Source: an uncultured Eubacteriales bacterium (GTDB lineage: Bacteria > Bacillota > Clostridia > Oscillospirales > Oscillospiraceae). Taken from it: a stretch of 39,239 nucleotides of DNA. The notes below the pieces were generated by a model. The model was not told the origin of the DNA and made no database searches. It saw only the letters and a program-made list of their open reading frames with translations. Below, in pieces: positions 8,078 to 15,859 of the stretch. Location of the stretch: contig USQL01000006.1 of assembly GCA_900556935.1 (NCBI GenBank), positions 1 through 39,239 of the forward strand. The letters run 5' to 3'. Every line of letters begins with the position of its first letter. Position 1 is the stretch's first letter. The position numbers and the translations under genes are program-made.

Positions 8078-9270
8078 AAGCCGGATACGGATGCAAATTG
8101 TTTGGAGCGCAGCAGGTATTTACCGGGATCAGTGACGGGGTGACGCTGCTGCATTCCGTGGTAGGCTGCAATTTTGGCTCCATGGGCTATCATTTTACTG
8201 CCTGCGACATGTCAGACGTGCGTCAGAGCTGTACGGTGCTCAGTGACAGCGACATTGTATTTTCCGGAGAGAATTCCTTCCGCCTGGCGCTGGAGAATAT
8301 GAAGGAGCTTTACAGACCCCGGCAGATCTTTGTTTTGCAGGGCTGTGTCAGCGATATGATCCAGGATGATCTGGCGGCTGTGGCCGGGGAATTTACCCGG
8401 GAGACAGGGATTCCGGTCCTGGTCCTGGAGGCCGCGGGTTACAGGGGAAGCTTTCAGGACGGCTACGAGGCCGCGGCCCTGGCGTTGGCGGGGCTCATGA
8501 AGCCTGCCGGGGAAGCGCCGGGCCCGGTGCCCAAAATCAATCTGCTGGGCCTTGGGGCGGATGACTACCGCCTCAAAGCGGATATTGACGCAATAGAGGG
8601 GCTTCTGGCCGGAAAGGCGGAGTTGGGCTGCGTTCTTGGGAAATGCACCTTGGCGGAGCTGGAACGGGCCCCGGAGGCTGCTCTGAATCTGTGCTTCGGC
8701 AGAGGAACGGCGCTGGCAAAGAAGATGTGCAGGGTGTATGGCATTCCCTATGCGGTGCTGGACTACCCCTATGGGCTGACCGGGGCAAAGAGGCTGTGGA
8801 AGGTGCTGGAGGAACGGCTGGGCCTGGATTACAGCCGGGAGGCCCGGGCCTTCCGGGAGGATACCGGCCGGGAGCTGAAGCGGGTCTATAGCTACCTGGA
8901 GGACTTTCTGAATGTACCCGTCAGCGTCCTTGCCTGCGGCAGCCGTTCCGGCGGCATGGCTGCGTTCCTGGGCCGGGAGCTGGGCTTCCGGGTAGAGGTG
9001 GCGGCGGCCCGGGAGGATACCCGGGAGCTGGAGGATTTTTACGACCGGGTGCGGCAGGGGGAGAGCGCCATGCTCTTTGCCAGCTCCTTTGAGCAGGAGC
9101 TGGGGGACGAGCTGGGGATCCCGGTGCTTCGGATAGACTATCCGGTATTTGACCGAGTGGTCCTCAGTGACCGGCCCTATGTGGGGGTCAAGGGCACACT
9201 GTGTCTGGTGGAGGACATCCTCAATGAAATATTCCATGGAAGGACCTTGAAAGGCGGGCTGTATCAGTGA
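8074..9270 (+). CDS. Nitrogenase component 1 beta-like (NifK-like) protein with three conserved cysteines
   Basis: Partner of the NifD-like protein, 398 residues, shorter than NifK (about 510-520) because the N-terminal extension is missing. The GTG start overlaps the previous stop (GTGA) and follows AAAGGAGG. Cys7 (GYGCKLFGA), Cys32 (LLHSVVGCNFGS) and Cys91 (FVLQGCVSDMIQDDL) match the three P-cluster cysteines of NifK. With Cys52 of the partner this gives four ligands, enough for a [4Fe-4S] cluster but not an eight-iron P-cluster. The C-terminal YPVFDRVVLSDRPYVGVKG matches the NifK motif F-P-I-F-D-R. Cys207 in NLCFGRGTALAKKMCRVYGIP sits at the spacing from YGIP that the cofactor cysteine has in NifD. 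Confidence 0.85.
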   Translation: MKAGYGCKLFGAQQVFTGISDGVTLLHSVVGCNFGSMGYHFTACDMSDVRQSCTVLSDSDIVFSGENSFRLALENMKELYRPRQIFVLQGCVSDMIQDDLAAVAGEFTRETGIPVLVLEAAGYRGSFQDGYEAAALALAGLMKPAGEAPGPVPKINLLGLGADDYRLKADIDAIEGLLAGKAELGCVLGKCTLAELERAPEAALNLCFGRGTALAKKMCRVYGIPYAVLDYPYGLTGAKRLWKVLEERLGLDYSREARAFREDTGRELKRVYSYLEDFLNVPVSVLACGSRSGGMAAFLGRELGFRVEVAAAREDTRELEDFYDRVRQGESAMLFASSFEQELGDELGIPVLRIDYPVFDRVVLSDRPYVGVKGTLCLVEDILNEIFHGRTLKGGLYQ

Positions 9271-10052
9271 AAAAAATCTGTGTGTACGGAAAAGGCGGCA
9301 TCGGAAAATCCACCACGGTCACCAATGTGGCGGCGGCCATGGCGGACATGGGCCGGAAGGTGGCGGTGGTGGGCTGTGATCCCAAGGCGGATACCACCCG
9401 CTGCCTGACGGGGCGGCGTATCCCGACGGTCCTGGACCGACTGCGGAGCAATACCCAGGAGCCCTTTGGCGTTCTGGGCTACGGGGGCATCCTCTGCGTG
9501 GAGTCCGGAGGGCCGGAACCGGGAACCGGCTGTGCCGGACGGGGCATTGCCGGGGCTCTTCGGGAGCTTCGGGAGCGGGACCTGCTGGCGGACCGGGATG
9601 TGGTGATCTATGATGTTTTGGGCGATGTGGTGTGTGGGGGATTTTCCATGCCTCTGCGGGAGAACATTGCCCGGGATGTTTATCTGGTGACCACTGCGGA
9701 TTTTATGGCCATGTATGCGGCAAACAACATCTGCAAGGGCATCGTTCGCTATGCCCGGGAGGGGGAGGCCCGTCTGGCGGGGCTCATTTATAACGGCCGC
9801 AGCGGCCGGGACGACGCGGAAATGGTGGAGACCTTTGCCCGGAACCTGGGTGCGGAGCTGACCGGCTCCATTCCCATGAGCCGGGAAATCACCCAGGCGG
9901 AGACCCGAAGAAAAACGGTCGTTGAGCTGTTTCCGGACAGCCCTGCCGCGGCGGGATTCCGGGCCCTGGCAGAAAAAATGCTGCTCCACGGCCCCGGTGT
10001 GGTCCCTGTGCCCATGGAGGAGAACGCTTTGGAGGAGCTATGCCGGTACTAA
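9267..10052 (+). CDS. Nitrogenase iron protein-like (NifH-like) ATP-dependent reductase
   Basis: A 261-residue Fe protein that should deliver electrons, with ATP hydrolysis, to the NifDK-like pair. The GTG start overlaps the previous stop. Visible motifs are P-loop GKGGIGKS (8-15), switch I region CDPKADTTR, and the two cysteines that hold the inter-subunit [4Fe-4S] cluster: Cys89 in GGPEPGTGCAGRG and Cys123 in DVLGDVVCGGFSMP. The arginine of the CAGRG motif, the site of ADP-ribosylation in some NifH, is present. The protein ends about 30 residues earlier than typical NifH, as in many NifH-like proteins of CfbC/BchL type. It is the best-conserved member of the set. Confidence 0.93.
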   Translation: MKKICVYGKGGIGKSTTVTNVAAAMADMGRKVAVVGCDPKADTTRCLTGRRIPTVLDRLRSNTQEPFGVLGYGGILCVESGGPEPGTGCAGRGIAGALRELRERDLLADRDVVIYDVLGDVVCGGFSMPLRENIARDVYLVTTADFMAMYAANNICKGIVRYAREGEARLAGLIYNGRSGRDDAEMVETFARNLGAELTGSIPMSREITQAETRRKTVVELFPDSPAAAGFRALAEKMLLHGPGVVPVPMEENALEELCRY

Positions 10053-10846
10053 GCGAGAAATGGAAGGAGCACCCCTGCTTTGGGGGCTGCGGCCCGGGAC
10101 GCTATGGAAGAGTGCATTTGCCGGTGGCGCCAAAGTGCAATGTGCAGTGCGCCTTCTGCGACCGGCGCTATGACTGCGCCAATGAGTCACGGCCCGGGGT
10201 GACCTCCCGGATCCTGACCCCGGAGCAGGCCGCGCAGCGGGCGGTGGAGGCGCTGCAAGAGGAACCCAAGATTCGGGTGGTGGGCATTGCCGGTCCCGGG
10301 GACCCTTTGGCCAACGGGGAAACCTTTGAGACGCTGCGCCTGGTCAAAGTTTTTTTGCCGGAGGCGCTGCTGTGCCTGTCTACCAACGGGCTGTGGCTGG
10401 AGGAACGGACGGATGATCTGCTGGCCTGCGGCGTGGATACGCTGACGGTCACGGTCAATACACTGCGGCCGGAAAACGCCGCCCGGCTCTACACTTATGT
10501 GACGGGGCCAGTGGGAAGGCTCACAGGCCTGGAAGCCGGGGAGTATTTGGTGGAGCGGCAGGCGGCGGGCATACGGGCCTGGCGAGAGGCCGGAGGCATA
10601 TTGAAAATCAATACGGTCCTGGTTCCCGGCGTCAATGCGCGGGAGGTTTCCAAAATCGCGGACATGGCGCGGCAGGTGGGGGCAGCAGTCATGAATGTCA
10701 TGCCCCTGATCCCCTGCGGCAGTATGGCCTGCGCCCCTGCCCCTACGGCCCGGCAGCTGTGCGAGGCCCGGGAGCTTGCCGCGAAGCGGCTGCCGGTTTT
10801 GCGTCATTGCCGCCAATGCCGGGCGGACGCGGTGGGGCTCGTCTGA
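10040..10846 (+). CDS. NifB-like radical SAM cofactor-assembly protein (core domain only)
   Basis: A 268-residue radical SAM protein, last gene of the operon, overlapping the NifH-like gene by 13 bp. In nitrogenase maturation NifB builds the 8Fe-9S-carbide precursor NifB-co. Key features are all present: HPC at 11-13, the SAM-cluster motif CNVQCAFC (Cys33/37/40), YDCANESRPGVTS (44-56), the GPGDPLAN segment, and the C-terminal CRQCRADAVG pair (Cys257/260). His26 in the GRVHLPVAP stretch is also kept. The NifX-like domain of longer NifB proteins is absent. No nifE or nifN is seen in the window, so if NifB-co is made it would have to go straight to the NifDK-like pair or to an unseen scaffold. 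Confidence 0.9.
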   Translation: MPVLSEKWKEHPCFGGCGPGRYGRVHLPVAPKCNVQCAFCDRRYDCANESRPGVTSRILTPEQAAQRAVEALQEEPKIRVVGIAGPGDPLANGETFETLRLVKVFLPEALLCLSTNGLWLEERTDDLLACGVDTLTVTVNTLRPENAARLYTYVTGPVGRLTGLEAGEYLVERQAAGIRAWREAGGILKINTVLVPGVNAREVSKIADMARQVGAAVMNVMPLIPCGSMACAPAPTARQLCEARELAAKRLPVLRHCRQCRADAVGLV

Positions 10847-10860
10847 ACGTTACACATGAT

Positions 10861-10890
10861 GCCGTCTTTCCCGGCTTCGGGAGGGACGGC
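10861..10890 (+). terminator. Possible weak terminator after the nitrogenase-like operon
   Basis: GCCGTC (10861-10866) and GACGGC (10885-10890) close a hairpin with partial internal pairing (CCCG/CGGG). Only TATTTGTTC follows, so termination may be inefficient. The position, 14 bp past the stop of the NifB-like gene, supports the role. Confidence 0.5.
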
Positions 10891-10946
10891 TATTTGTTCA
10901 AAGAATAATTACTCGTGCATTTGTCCTGCCGCCGACAAAAAAGGCA

Positions 10947-10975
10947 TTGATTTTTTCTTTGAGATCTGCTATAAT
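10947..10975 (+). promoter_or_regulatory. Promoter of tRNA-Gly
   Basis: TTGATT (10947-10952) and a perfect TATAAT (10970-10975) are 17 bp apart, 10 bp before the tRNA 5' end. Confidence 0.85.
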
Positions 10976-10984
10976 AGCGGCAAT

Positions 10985-11058
10985 GCAGGGTTAGTTCATC
11001 GGTAGAATGGTCGCTTCCCAAGCCACAGAGGCGGGTTCGATTCCCGTACCCTGCTCCA
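10985..11058 (+). tRNA. tRNA-Gly (CCC)
   Basis: A 74-nt tRNA with encoded CCA. The acceptor stem GCAGGGT/ACCCTGC is perfect, the D-arm carries GTTC...GGTA, the anticodon loop is TTCCCAA (anticodon CCC, one C-C mismatch in the stem), and the T-arm is CGGGTTCGATTCCCG. It reads GGG codons. Confidence 0.95.
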
Positions 11059-11063
11059 AAATA

Positions 11064-11096
11064 AAAGCAGCACCCGTTTGGGGTGCTGTTTTTTTA
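11064..11096. terminator. Terminator after tRNA-Gly, shared with the convergent ABC operon
   Basis: CAGCACCC (11068-11075) pairs with GGGTGCTG (11081-11088), followed by TTTTTTTA on the plus strand and preceded by AAAA, so it can work in both directions. The stop codon of the minus-strand DUF4340 gene lies in its T-run. Confidence 0.85.
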
Positions 11097-12440
11097 TTCC
11101 AGGACGATGGCGGTGACGGCTTCGTACAGAGCGGCGGCATCGGGGCGGGAGACGAGGACCGTGGGGGTGCCGTTCAGGGTGACGAGGCTGGTTTCGGCGC
11201 TGTAGCGCCAGAAGGAGAGGGTGACGGTGGGGTAGTAGTCGTCATCGGTTTCCAGCTCGAATTCCAGCTCACAGGCCCGGGTGGGGGCGAGGGACTGGGC
11301 AGAGCCGGTGGAGGACATGGCGGTTAAGGTGGTGAGAATGTCTCCCAAGGCGGTTTCCCGGCTGTCTAAGCACCAGACGGTTTCCGTCTGGCCGGTGGTG
11401 TCCACGGCGGCCTCTGCGGATTGCTTGGGGATCACCTTCGGGGTAAAGCGCCAGGTTTCCCCGGCCAGGCGGACGGTGACGGCGGTTAAGGTGTCCGCAT
11501 CCAGAAGGAGCACTTCGTCCGGAGTCAGGGTTTCCGGTGCGGAATCCCGGAGGGCGTTGACCGGCACGGCATCCATCCAATAGACCGCCTGGGAGCCCTG
11601 AATCTGGGCGTAGTACTGCCCCGACTTGGCAGCGCCGATGTTCAAAGTATAGGTCCCCTCCTCCGGGGTGGTATAGCGGACGGAGACGGTGAGGGTGGGG
11701 CTGTCCAGACCCAGGGAAGAAAGGTCTGTGGGCTTAAAGGCGGCGCAGCCGGTGAATTCCAGGTCCGTGGCCTTCCGAATCAGGGCCTCCGTCAGCTGGG
11801 TATCCAGCACCTGGGGACCGCCGGGGGTATCCAGAAACCAGATGAGGCTGTCGGAATAGGCCAGATGCTCCCCTTGTCGGTTCCGAACGGTCCAGCCGGT
11901 GCCGTCGGAACGGGTCAGGGTGACGCTTTCCAGGGTTTCCATGGCGGGGGCGGTCTCCAGGGCCGCCAGCTCCAGGAAGTCATAGTGGAAGGGGGTTAAA
12001 AGGTCCTCATGGGAGATATAGACCGCCCCATCCCCCAGGGAGAAATAGGTGCCGCCGTTCATGGCGGTGGCAGCACCCACGGAAAGGGTGGTACTGCCCA
12101 CGGTGACGGTGGCCAGGGGGGTGTCCAGGCCGTACCGGCTGAGGGCACCGGGGGCGGTCAGGGTCCGGTCCGCCTCCAGGGAGGACAGAGTGGTGACCAT
12201 GGTTTTCAGCTTTTCCTGGTCCAAGGGGAAGTCCGGGTCGGCTTCGTAGACCCAGGTGCCATCCCGGTTTTCGAAGGTCCTGCCGTCCACGGTGAGCCGG
12301 TCTCCCACGGGGACGGACAGGGACAGGGCGGTAGAAATTTCCGCCTCCGCGCTGCCGGTCTTCCGGGAGACGGCTAGGCCCGCGGCGAGAATCACCAACA
12401 GGGCCAGAACCATCAGAAAAATGGTTGACTTCTTTTTCAT
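11094..12440 (-). CDS. DUF4340-domain protein, membrane-anchored, of a gliding-type ABC operon
   Basis: A 448-residue protein with one N-terminal membrane helix (residues 5-25, MKKKSTIFLMVLALLVILAAGLA) and a large outside part. Repeated segments such as GLDTPLATVTVG and GLDSPTLTVSV match the DUF4340 repeats found next to GldG-like proteins in many Clostridia. It is the last gene of a four-gene minus-strand operon and starts 4 bp inside the previous gene. The role is probably accessory to the export complex; no catalytic motif is visible. Confidence 0.8.
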   Translation of the reverse strand: MKKKSTIFLMVLALLVILAAGLAVSRKTGSAEAEISTALSLSVPVGDRLTVDGRTFENRDGTWVYEADPDFPLDQEKLKTMVTTLSSLEADRTLTAPGALSRYGLDTPLATVTVGSTTLSVGAATAMNGGTYFSLGDGAVYISHEDLLTPFHYDFLELAALETAPAMETLESVTLTRSDGTGWTVRNRQGEHLAYSDSLIWFLDTPGGPQVLDTQLTEALIRKATDLEFTGCAAFKPTDLSSLGLDSPTLTVSVRYTTPEEGTYTLNIGAAKSGQYYAQIQGSQAVYWMDAVPVNALRDSAPETLTPDEVLLLDADTLTAVTVRLAGETWRFTPKVIPKQSAEAAVDTTGQTETVWCLDSRETALGDILTTLTAMSSTGSAQSLAPTRACELEFELETDDDYYPTVTLSFWRYSAETSLVTLNGTPTVLVSRPDAAALYEAVTAIVLE

Positions 12441-13870
12441 CTGCGTTTCCTCCGGACGGTGATGACCACACCTACGGCCAGCAGGAAGCCGGGAATCACC
12501 GCCAGGAAGACGGCGGCAAAGACATTCGCGGTGGCATCGGACATGGTCAGGTATTCATTTTCCAGGCTCTTGGGGTGGATGGAGATGTTGTCCTCCTGGC
12601 CGGAGAGCCAGCTGACGGAATTGACGAGGAAGTCCTGATTACCGCCGGAGACCCGGCTGTCGGCCTGCTCGTCCAGAATCCCGGTGCAGCCAATCCAGAC
12701 CACCCGGCTGGAAAGTCCGTCGTCCAGGCGAAGCTCCGAGGCGGCGGCCAGGGTGAAGGGGCCGGTGATGTCCCCGGATTCCTTCTGGGTGGTGGTGGCC
12801 CCCAGACCGGCGATTTTGGAATAGGCCCGGGAGGAGGTGCGCAAGAGGGTGTCCGCCGCAATCCCCGTGCCCTGGGTCAGGGTGATGCCGTGGGCGATGG
12901 GCAGGAGGACATAGTAGCCGCCGGTAATCAAGGGGGCGGTGATGGTGTGGCTTTCCAGGTCCGGCATCAGGTAATAGGGGGTTGCCAGGGCAAAATAGTT
13001 GCTGCTGCCCTCCACCACCACACCCTCCTGGGCGCTGAGGCCCCAACGGGACAGAAGGGCTTCCAGCTTTTCGGGCCGCTGGGTATCCATGGGACCGGAG
13101 ACATAGAGAAGGCTTCCGCCGTTCATCAGGTATTCCTCTACGGCGGTCAGTTCCTCATCCCCAAAGTCCTTTTCCGGGCCCAGAATCGCCAGCGCGGCGG
13201 CATCCTCCGGCACGGACTGGGAAGACAACAGGGAAATCTGGGCCGTTGACAGGTTGGCGCTGTCCAGGGCCTGGGTGAAGGAGGCGGGCAGGGTGTCCTC
13301 CCCGTGGCCGGTGGTGAGATAGACCTTGGGAAGGGAATCGCTGGTGACGAACTGGATGGCACCGGTGAGCTTCTGCTCCCCGGCGAAGGTTTGGGAATAG
13401 GAGCCGGTATTGTAATAGGTGTCCTCGTCGTAGGGGTAGATATCGTAGTAGCTGATATACCGGTAGCGGGTGCCCTGGGTGACCAGCAGGGAGTTGTTAT
13501 AGACCTGGGTAACGCCGTAGTCATCCAAAAACGTGGGATACAGGTCCGGGTCCCGGGGGGTGAGGACGAAGTGGGCGGACTCCGCCTGGTAGCTCTCCAG
13601 CAGCTGCTGCAGGCCCGCGTCCTCCTGGCCGGACTGGACAATCCAGTAGACGGTCACGTCCTGGGAAAGCCCCTGCAGCAGCTCCCGGCTCTGCTGGGAC
13701 AGGGAATAGAGCTTGCTTTCCGTCACATCCCGGCGGGTGAGGGATCGGGGCAGGGCCTGGGCGAGGAAATTGAGGGCAATGACAATGGCCAGGGTCAGGC
13801 CGCAGATCAGCACGCTGTAGCCGCCGGAACGGAAGGAGCGGCTATGCAAAAGGTTTTTTAAGGCTTTCAT
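12437..13870 (-). CDS. GldG-family ABC transporter auxiliary/substrate-handling protein
   Basis: A 477-residue protein with a membrane helix near residues 17-38, a long extracytoplasmic domain and a second helix at the C-terminus (about 450-470) followed by a basic RRKRR tail. The central part (KVYLTTGHGEDTLP, LAILGPEKDFGDEELTAVEEYLMNGG, LLYVSGP) is characteristic of GldG/ABC_transp_aux proteins. It overlaps both neighbours by 4 bp (ATGA), so translation is coupled with the permease and the DUF4340 protein. The substrate is unknown. Confidence 0.85.
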   Translation of the reverse strand: MKALKNLLHSRSFRSGGYSVLICGLTLAIVIALNFLAQALPRSLTRRDVTESKLYSLSQQSRELLQGLSQDVTVYWIVQSGQEDAGLQQLLESYQAESAHFVLTPRDPDLYPTFLDDYGVTQVYNNSLLVTQGTRYRYISYYDIYPYDEDTYYNTGSYSQTFAGEQKLTGAIQFVTSDSLPKVYLTTGHGEDTLPASFTQALDSANLSTAQISLLSSQSVPEDAAALAILGPEKDFGDEELTAVEEYLMNGGSLLYVSGPMDTQRPEKLEALLSRWGLSAQEGVVVEGSSNYFALATPYYLMPDLESHTITAPLITGGYYVLLPIAHGITLTQGTGIAADTLLRTSSRAYSKIAGLGATTTQKESGDITGPFTLAAASELRLDDGLSSRVVWIGCTGILDEQADSRVSGGNQDFLVNSVSWLSGQEDNISIHPKSLENEYLTMSDATANVFAAVFLAVIPGFLLAVGVVITVRRKRR

Positions 13871-14733
13871 TCACTCCACCTCCGCTTTTCCAAAACCTGG
13901 ACGGTCAGCACCAGGAAAAAGGCGGCGACGGTTGCGTCGTAGACGACCGCCGTCAGGTCCAGTACGCCGGTGACGGACACATAAAACCGGGAGAACAGGG
14001 ACAGCTGCTGGATCCACTGGGAAAACAGCCCCTCAAAGGCTGTGGGCGCCAGGGCATAGCCCAGCAGCACCGCGGCCAGGGCCAGCATGGTCACCACGCC
14101 GCAGAGCACCCCGTTTTTCGACAGCCCCCAGACCCCCAGCCCCAGCAGAAGGGCGCACAGGCACAGGGCGGCTACGGAAGCGGCGGCGGAGCCGGGGAGA
14201 AGGGAAGCCAGGCTCTCCAGAAAATACAGGCACAGCATCACAAGAAAGCACAGCCCCGCCGCGGCCACCGGGCTTTTGGTCAGACAGGACAGAAACAGGC
14301 CGATGGCCAGCAGCGCCGCCCCCAGGCAGAAAAAACCGAAAATGGCGGTATAGCCGGCGGCCATGGGCACCGTGCCGCTGCCGCTGAGCAGAACCGGGTA
14401 CAGGCAGAGAACGGCGGTGGGCAGGGCCAGCAGGGTTAAAAGGGCCAGATACTTTCCCAGCACCACCTGAGTCATGGACAGGGGCAGGGCATAGAGCAGC
14501 TGGTCCGTCTTCTGGTGCCGCTCCTCGGCAAAGGTGCGCATGGTGGCAAGGGGCACCAGAATGAGATAGAGAAAGCTGAGGCTTTGCAGCACATAGGCAA
14601 AGTTGGCAAGGCGCATATTCAGGCTGTAGGCCAGGGTATAGATGCCGCCAAACAGCAGCAGAAAGGCGCTGAACAGATAGGCCGTCAGCCCCGTAAAGGC
14701 CGAGCCCAATTCATGAAGGAAGGTTGCTTTCAC
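13867..14733 (-). CDS. ABC-2 type permease, GldF-like
   Basis: A 288-residue membrane protein with about six helices. The N-terminal LHELGSAFTGLTAYLFSAFLLLFGGIY segment and the cytosolic FAEERHQKTDQLLYALPLSMTQVVLGKYLA segment are typical of GldF/NosY-like ABC-2 permeases. It should form the channel powered by the ATPase encoded immediately upstream (4-bp overlap). Confidence 0.85.
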   Translation of the reverse strand: MKATFLHELGSAFTGLTAYLFSAFLLLFGGIYTLAYSLNMRLANFAYVLQSLSFLYLILVPLATMRTFAEERHQKTDQLLYALPLSMTQVVLGKYLALLTLLALPTAVLCLYPVLLSGSGTVPMAAGYTAIFGFFCLGAALLAIGLFLSCLTKSPVAAAGLCFLVMLCLYFLESLASLLPGSAAASVAALCLCALLLGLGVWGLSKNGVLCGVVTMLALAAVLLGYALAPTAFEGLFSQWIQQLSLFSRFYVSVTGVLDLTAVVYDATVAAFFLVLTVQVLEKRRWSE

Positions 14734-15665
14734 GTTTGGTCCTCCTTTCCGGTAAGCTCCAAAAAGATATCCTCCAGGCTGGCTTTTTCCTGGGTCATGC
14801 GGAGGATGGGGGCGTTCTCCTTGGCAAAGCGGAAAAACAGCTGCCGGGCCAGGGAATCCAGGTTTTCCCGTTTGGTCTCCATACGGATGGAGACCCGGCG
14901 GCCCTCCAGGGGCTCCAGGGTGTATTGGCAGTCCGGAAGGCCGGTTAGCAGCTGCCTTGCCGCCTGGATCCCAATCTCGGCCTCCACATCCAGGGCGGCC
15001 CCGGCCCGGAGGGCCTGGAGCTGTGCGGGGGTGCCCTGGGCGGCCAGGCGACCCCGGGAGAGAATCAGAATATTATCACACACCGCCTGGACCTCCGAGA
15101 GAATATGGCTGGAGAGAATCACAGTGCGGTTTTTCCCCAGCTCCCGGATCAGGGCGCGAATCTGGGTAATCTGCAGAGGGTCCAGGCCAACCGTGGGCTC
15201 GTCGAGAATGATGAGCCTGGGGTCACCCAGAATGGCCTGGGCCAGGCCCACCCGCTGGCGGTAGCCCTTGGACAGGTTTCCAATCAGGCGATGGCAGACA
15301 GGGGTTACCTCCGTCAGCGCCATGACCCAGTTAAGCTCCCGGTCTGTGTCGGAAATGCCCTTGGCCCGGGCGACGAAGCGGAGATATTCCTCCGGGGTCC
15401 GGTCCGGGTAGAGCGGGGGGATTTCCGGCAGATAGCCCAGGCTTTTCTTGGCCCGCAGGGGCTCGTCCAGAATGTCTACGCCGTCGATTTTCACGGTGCC
15501 GCTGCTGGGGGCGAGGCAGCCGGTTAAAATATTCATAGTGGTGGACTTTCCGGCCCCGTTGGGGCCTAAGAGCCCGGTAATGCGGCCCTCCGGCACGGTA
15601 AAGGACACGTCCGAAAGCGCCGGATGCCCGCCGTAGCGTTTGGTCAAATGGGATGCTTCAATCAC
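14730..15665 (-). CDS. ABC transporter ATPase, GldA-like
   Basis: First gene of the minus-strand export operon, 311 residues. The GTG start follows a strong AAGGAGG. Walker A is GPNGAGKST (36-44), the signature is LSKGYRQRVGLAQ, Walker B is LIILDEPTVGLDP and the switch histidine is in LSSHIL. The C-terminal ~90 residues form the usual extra domain of CcmA-type exporter ATPases. With the permease, GldG and DUF4340 proteins it forms a complete export or membrane-remodelling module. Confidence 0.9.
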   Translation of the reverse strand: MIEASHLTKRYGGHPALSDVSFTVPEGRITGLLGPNGAGKSTTMNILTGCLAPSSGTVKIDGVDILDEPLRAKKSLGYLPEIPPLYPDRTPEEYLRFVARAKGISDTDRELNWVMALTEVTPVCHRLIGNLSKGYRQRVGLAQAILGDPRLIILDEPTVGLDPLQITQIRALIRELGKNRTVILSSHILSEVQAVCDNILILSRGRLAAQGTPAQLQALRAGAALDVEAEIGIQAARQLLTGLPDCQYTLEPLEGRRVSIRMETKRENLDSLARQLFFRFAKENAPILRMTQEKASLEDIFLELTGKEDQT

Positions 15666-15859
15666 GGGATAACCTCCTTGTTCCGAAAATACTCCATTTT
15701 CATAATTCTATAGTTTATGCCACGAAGCTGAAAGAAACCTGAAAAAGGGAAGAAGAGCTGTAAAGAATCTGTGAAGAAACTTTGCAGTCCTTCCTGATTC
15801 CAACAAAAACGGCGGCCAAAAGGTGGTATGATGCGGGAAAAGGAAGGGAGGATGGCAAC

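Noticed and set aside
6569..10052. F430 biosynthesis (CfbCD)
   Set aside because: CfbD is a single-type subunit and the pathway has no NifB; here there are two different component-1 genes plus NifB, and no CfbA, CfbB or CfbE homologue is seen.
6569..10846. A true nitrogen-fixing nif operon
   Set aside because: The NifD-like protein lacks two of three P-cluster cysteines and both recognisable FeMo-co ligands, nifEN are absent from the window, and the operon is tied to a B12 riboswitch.
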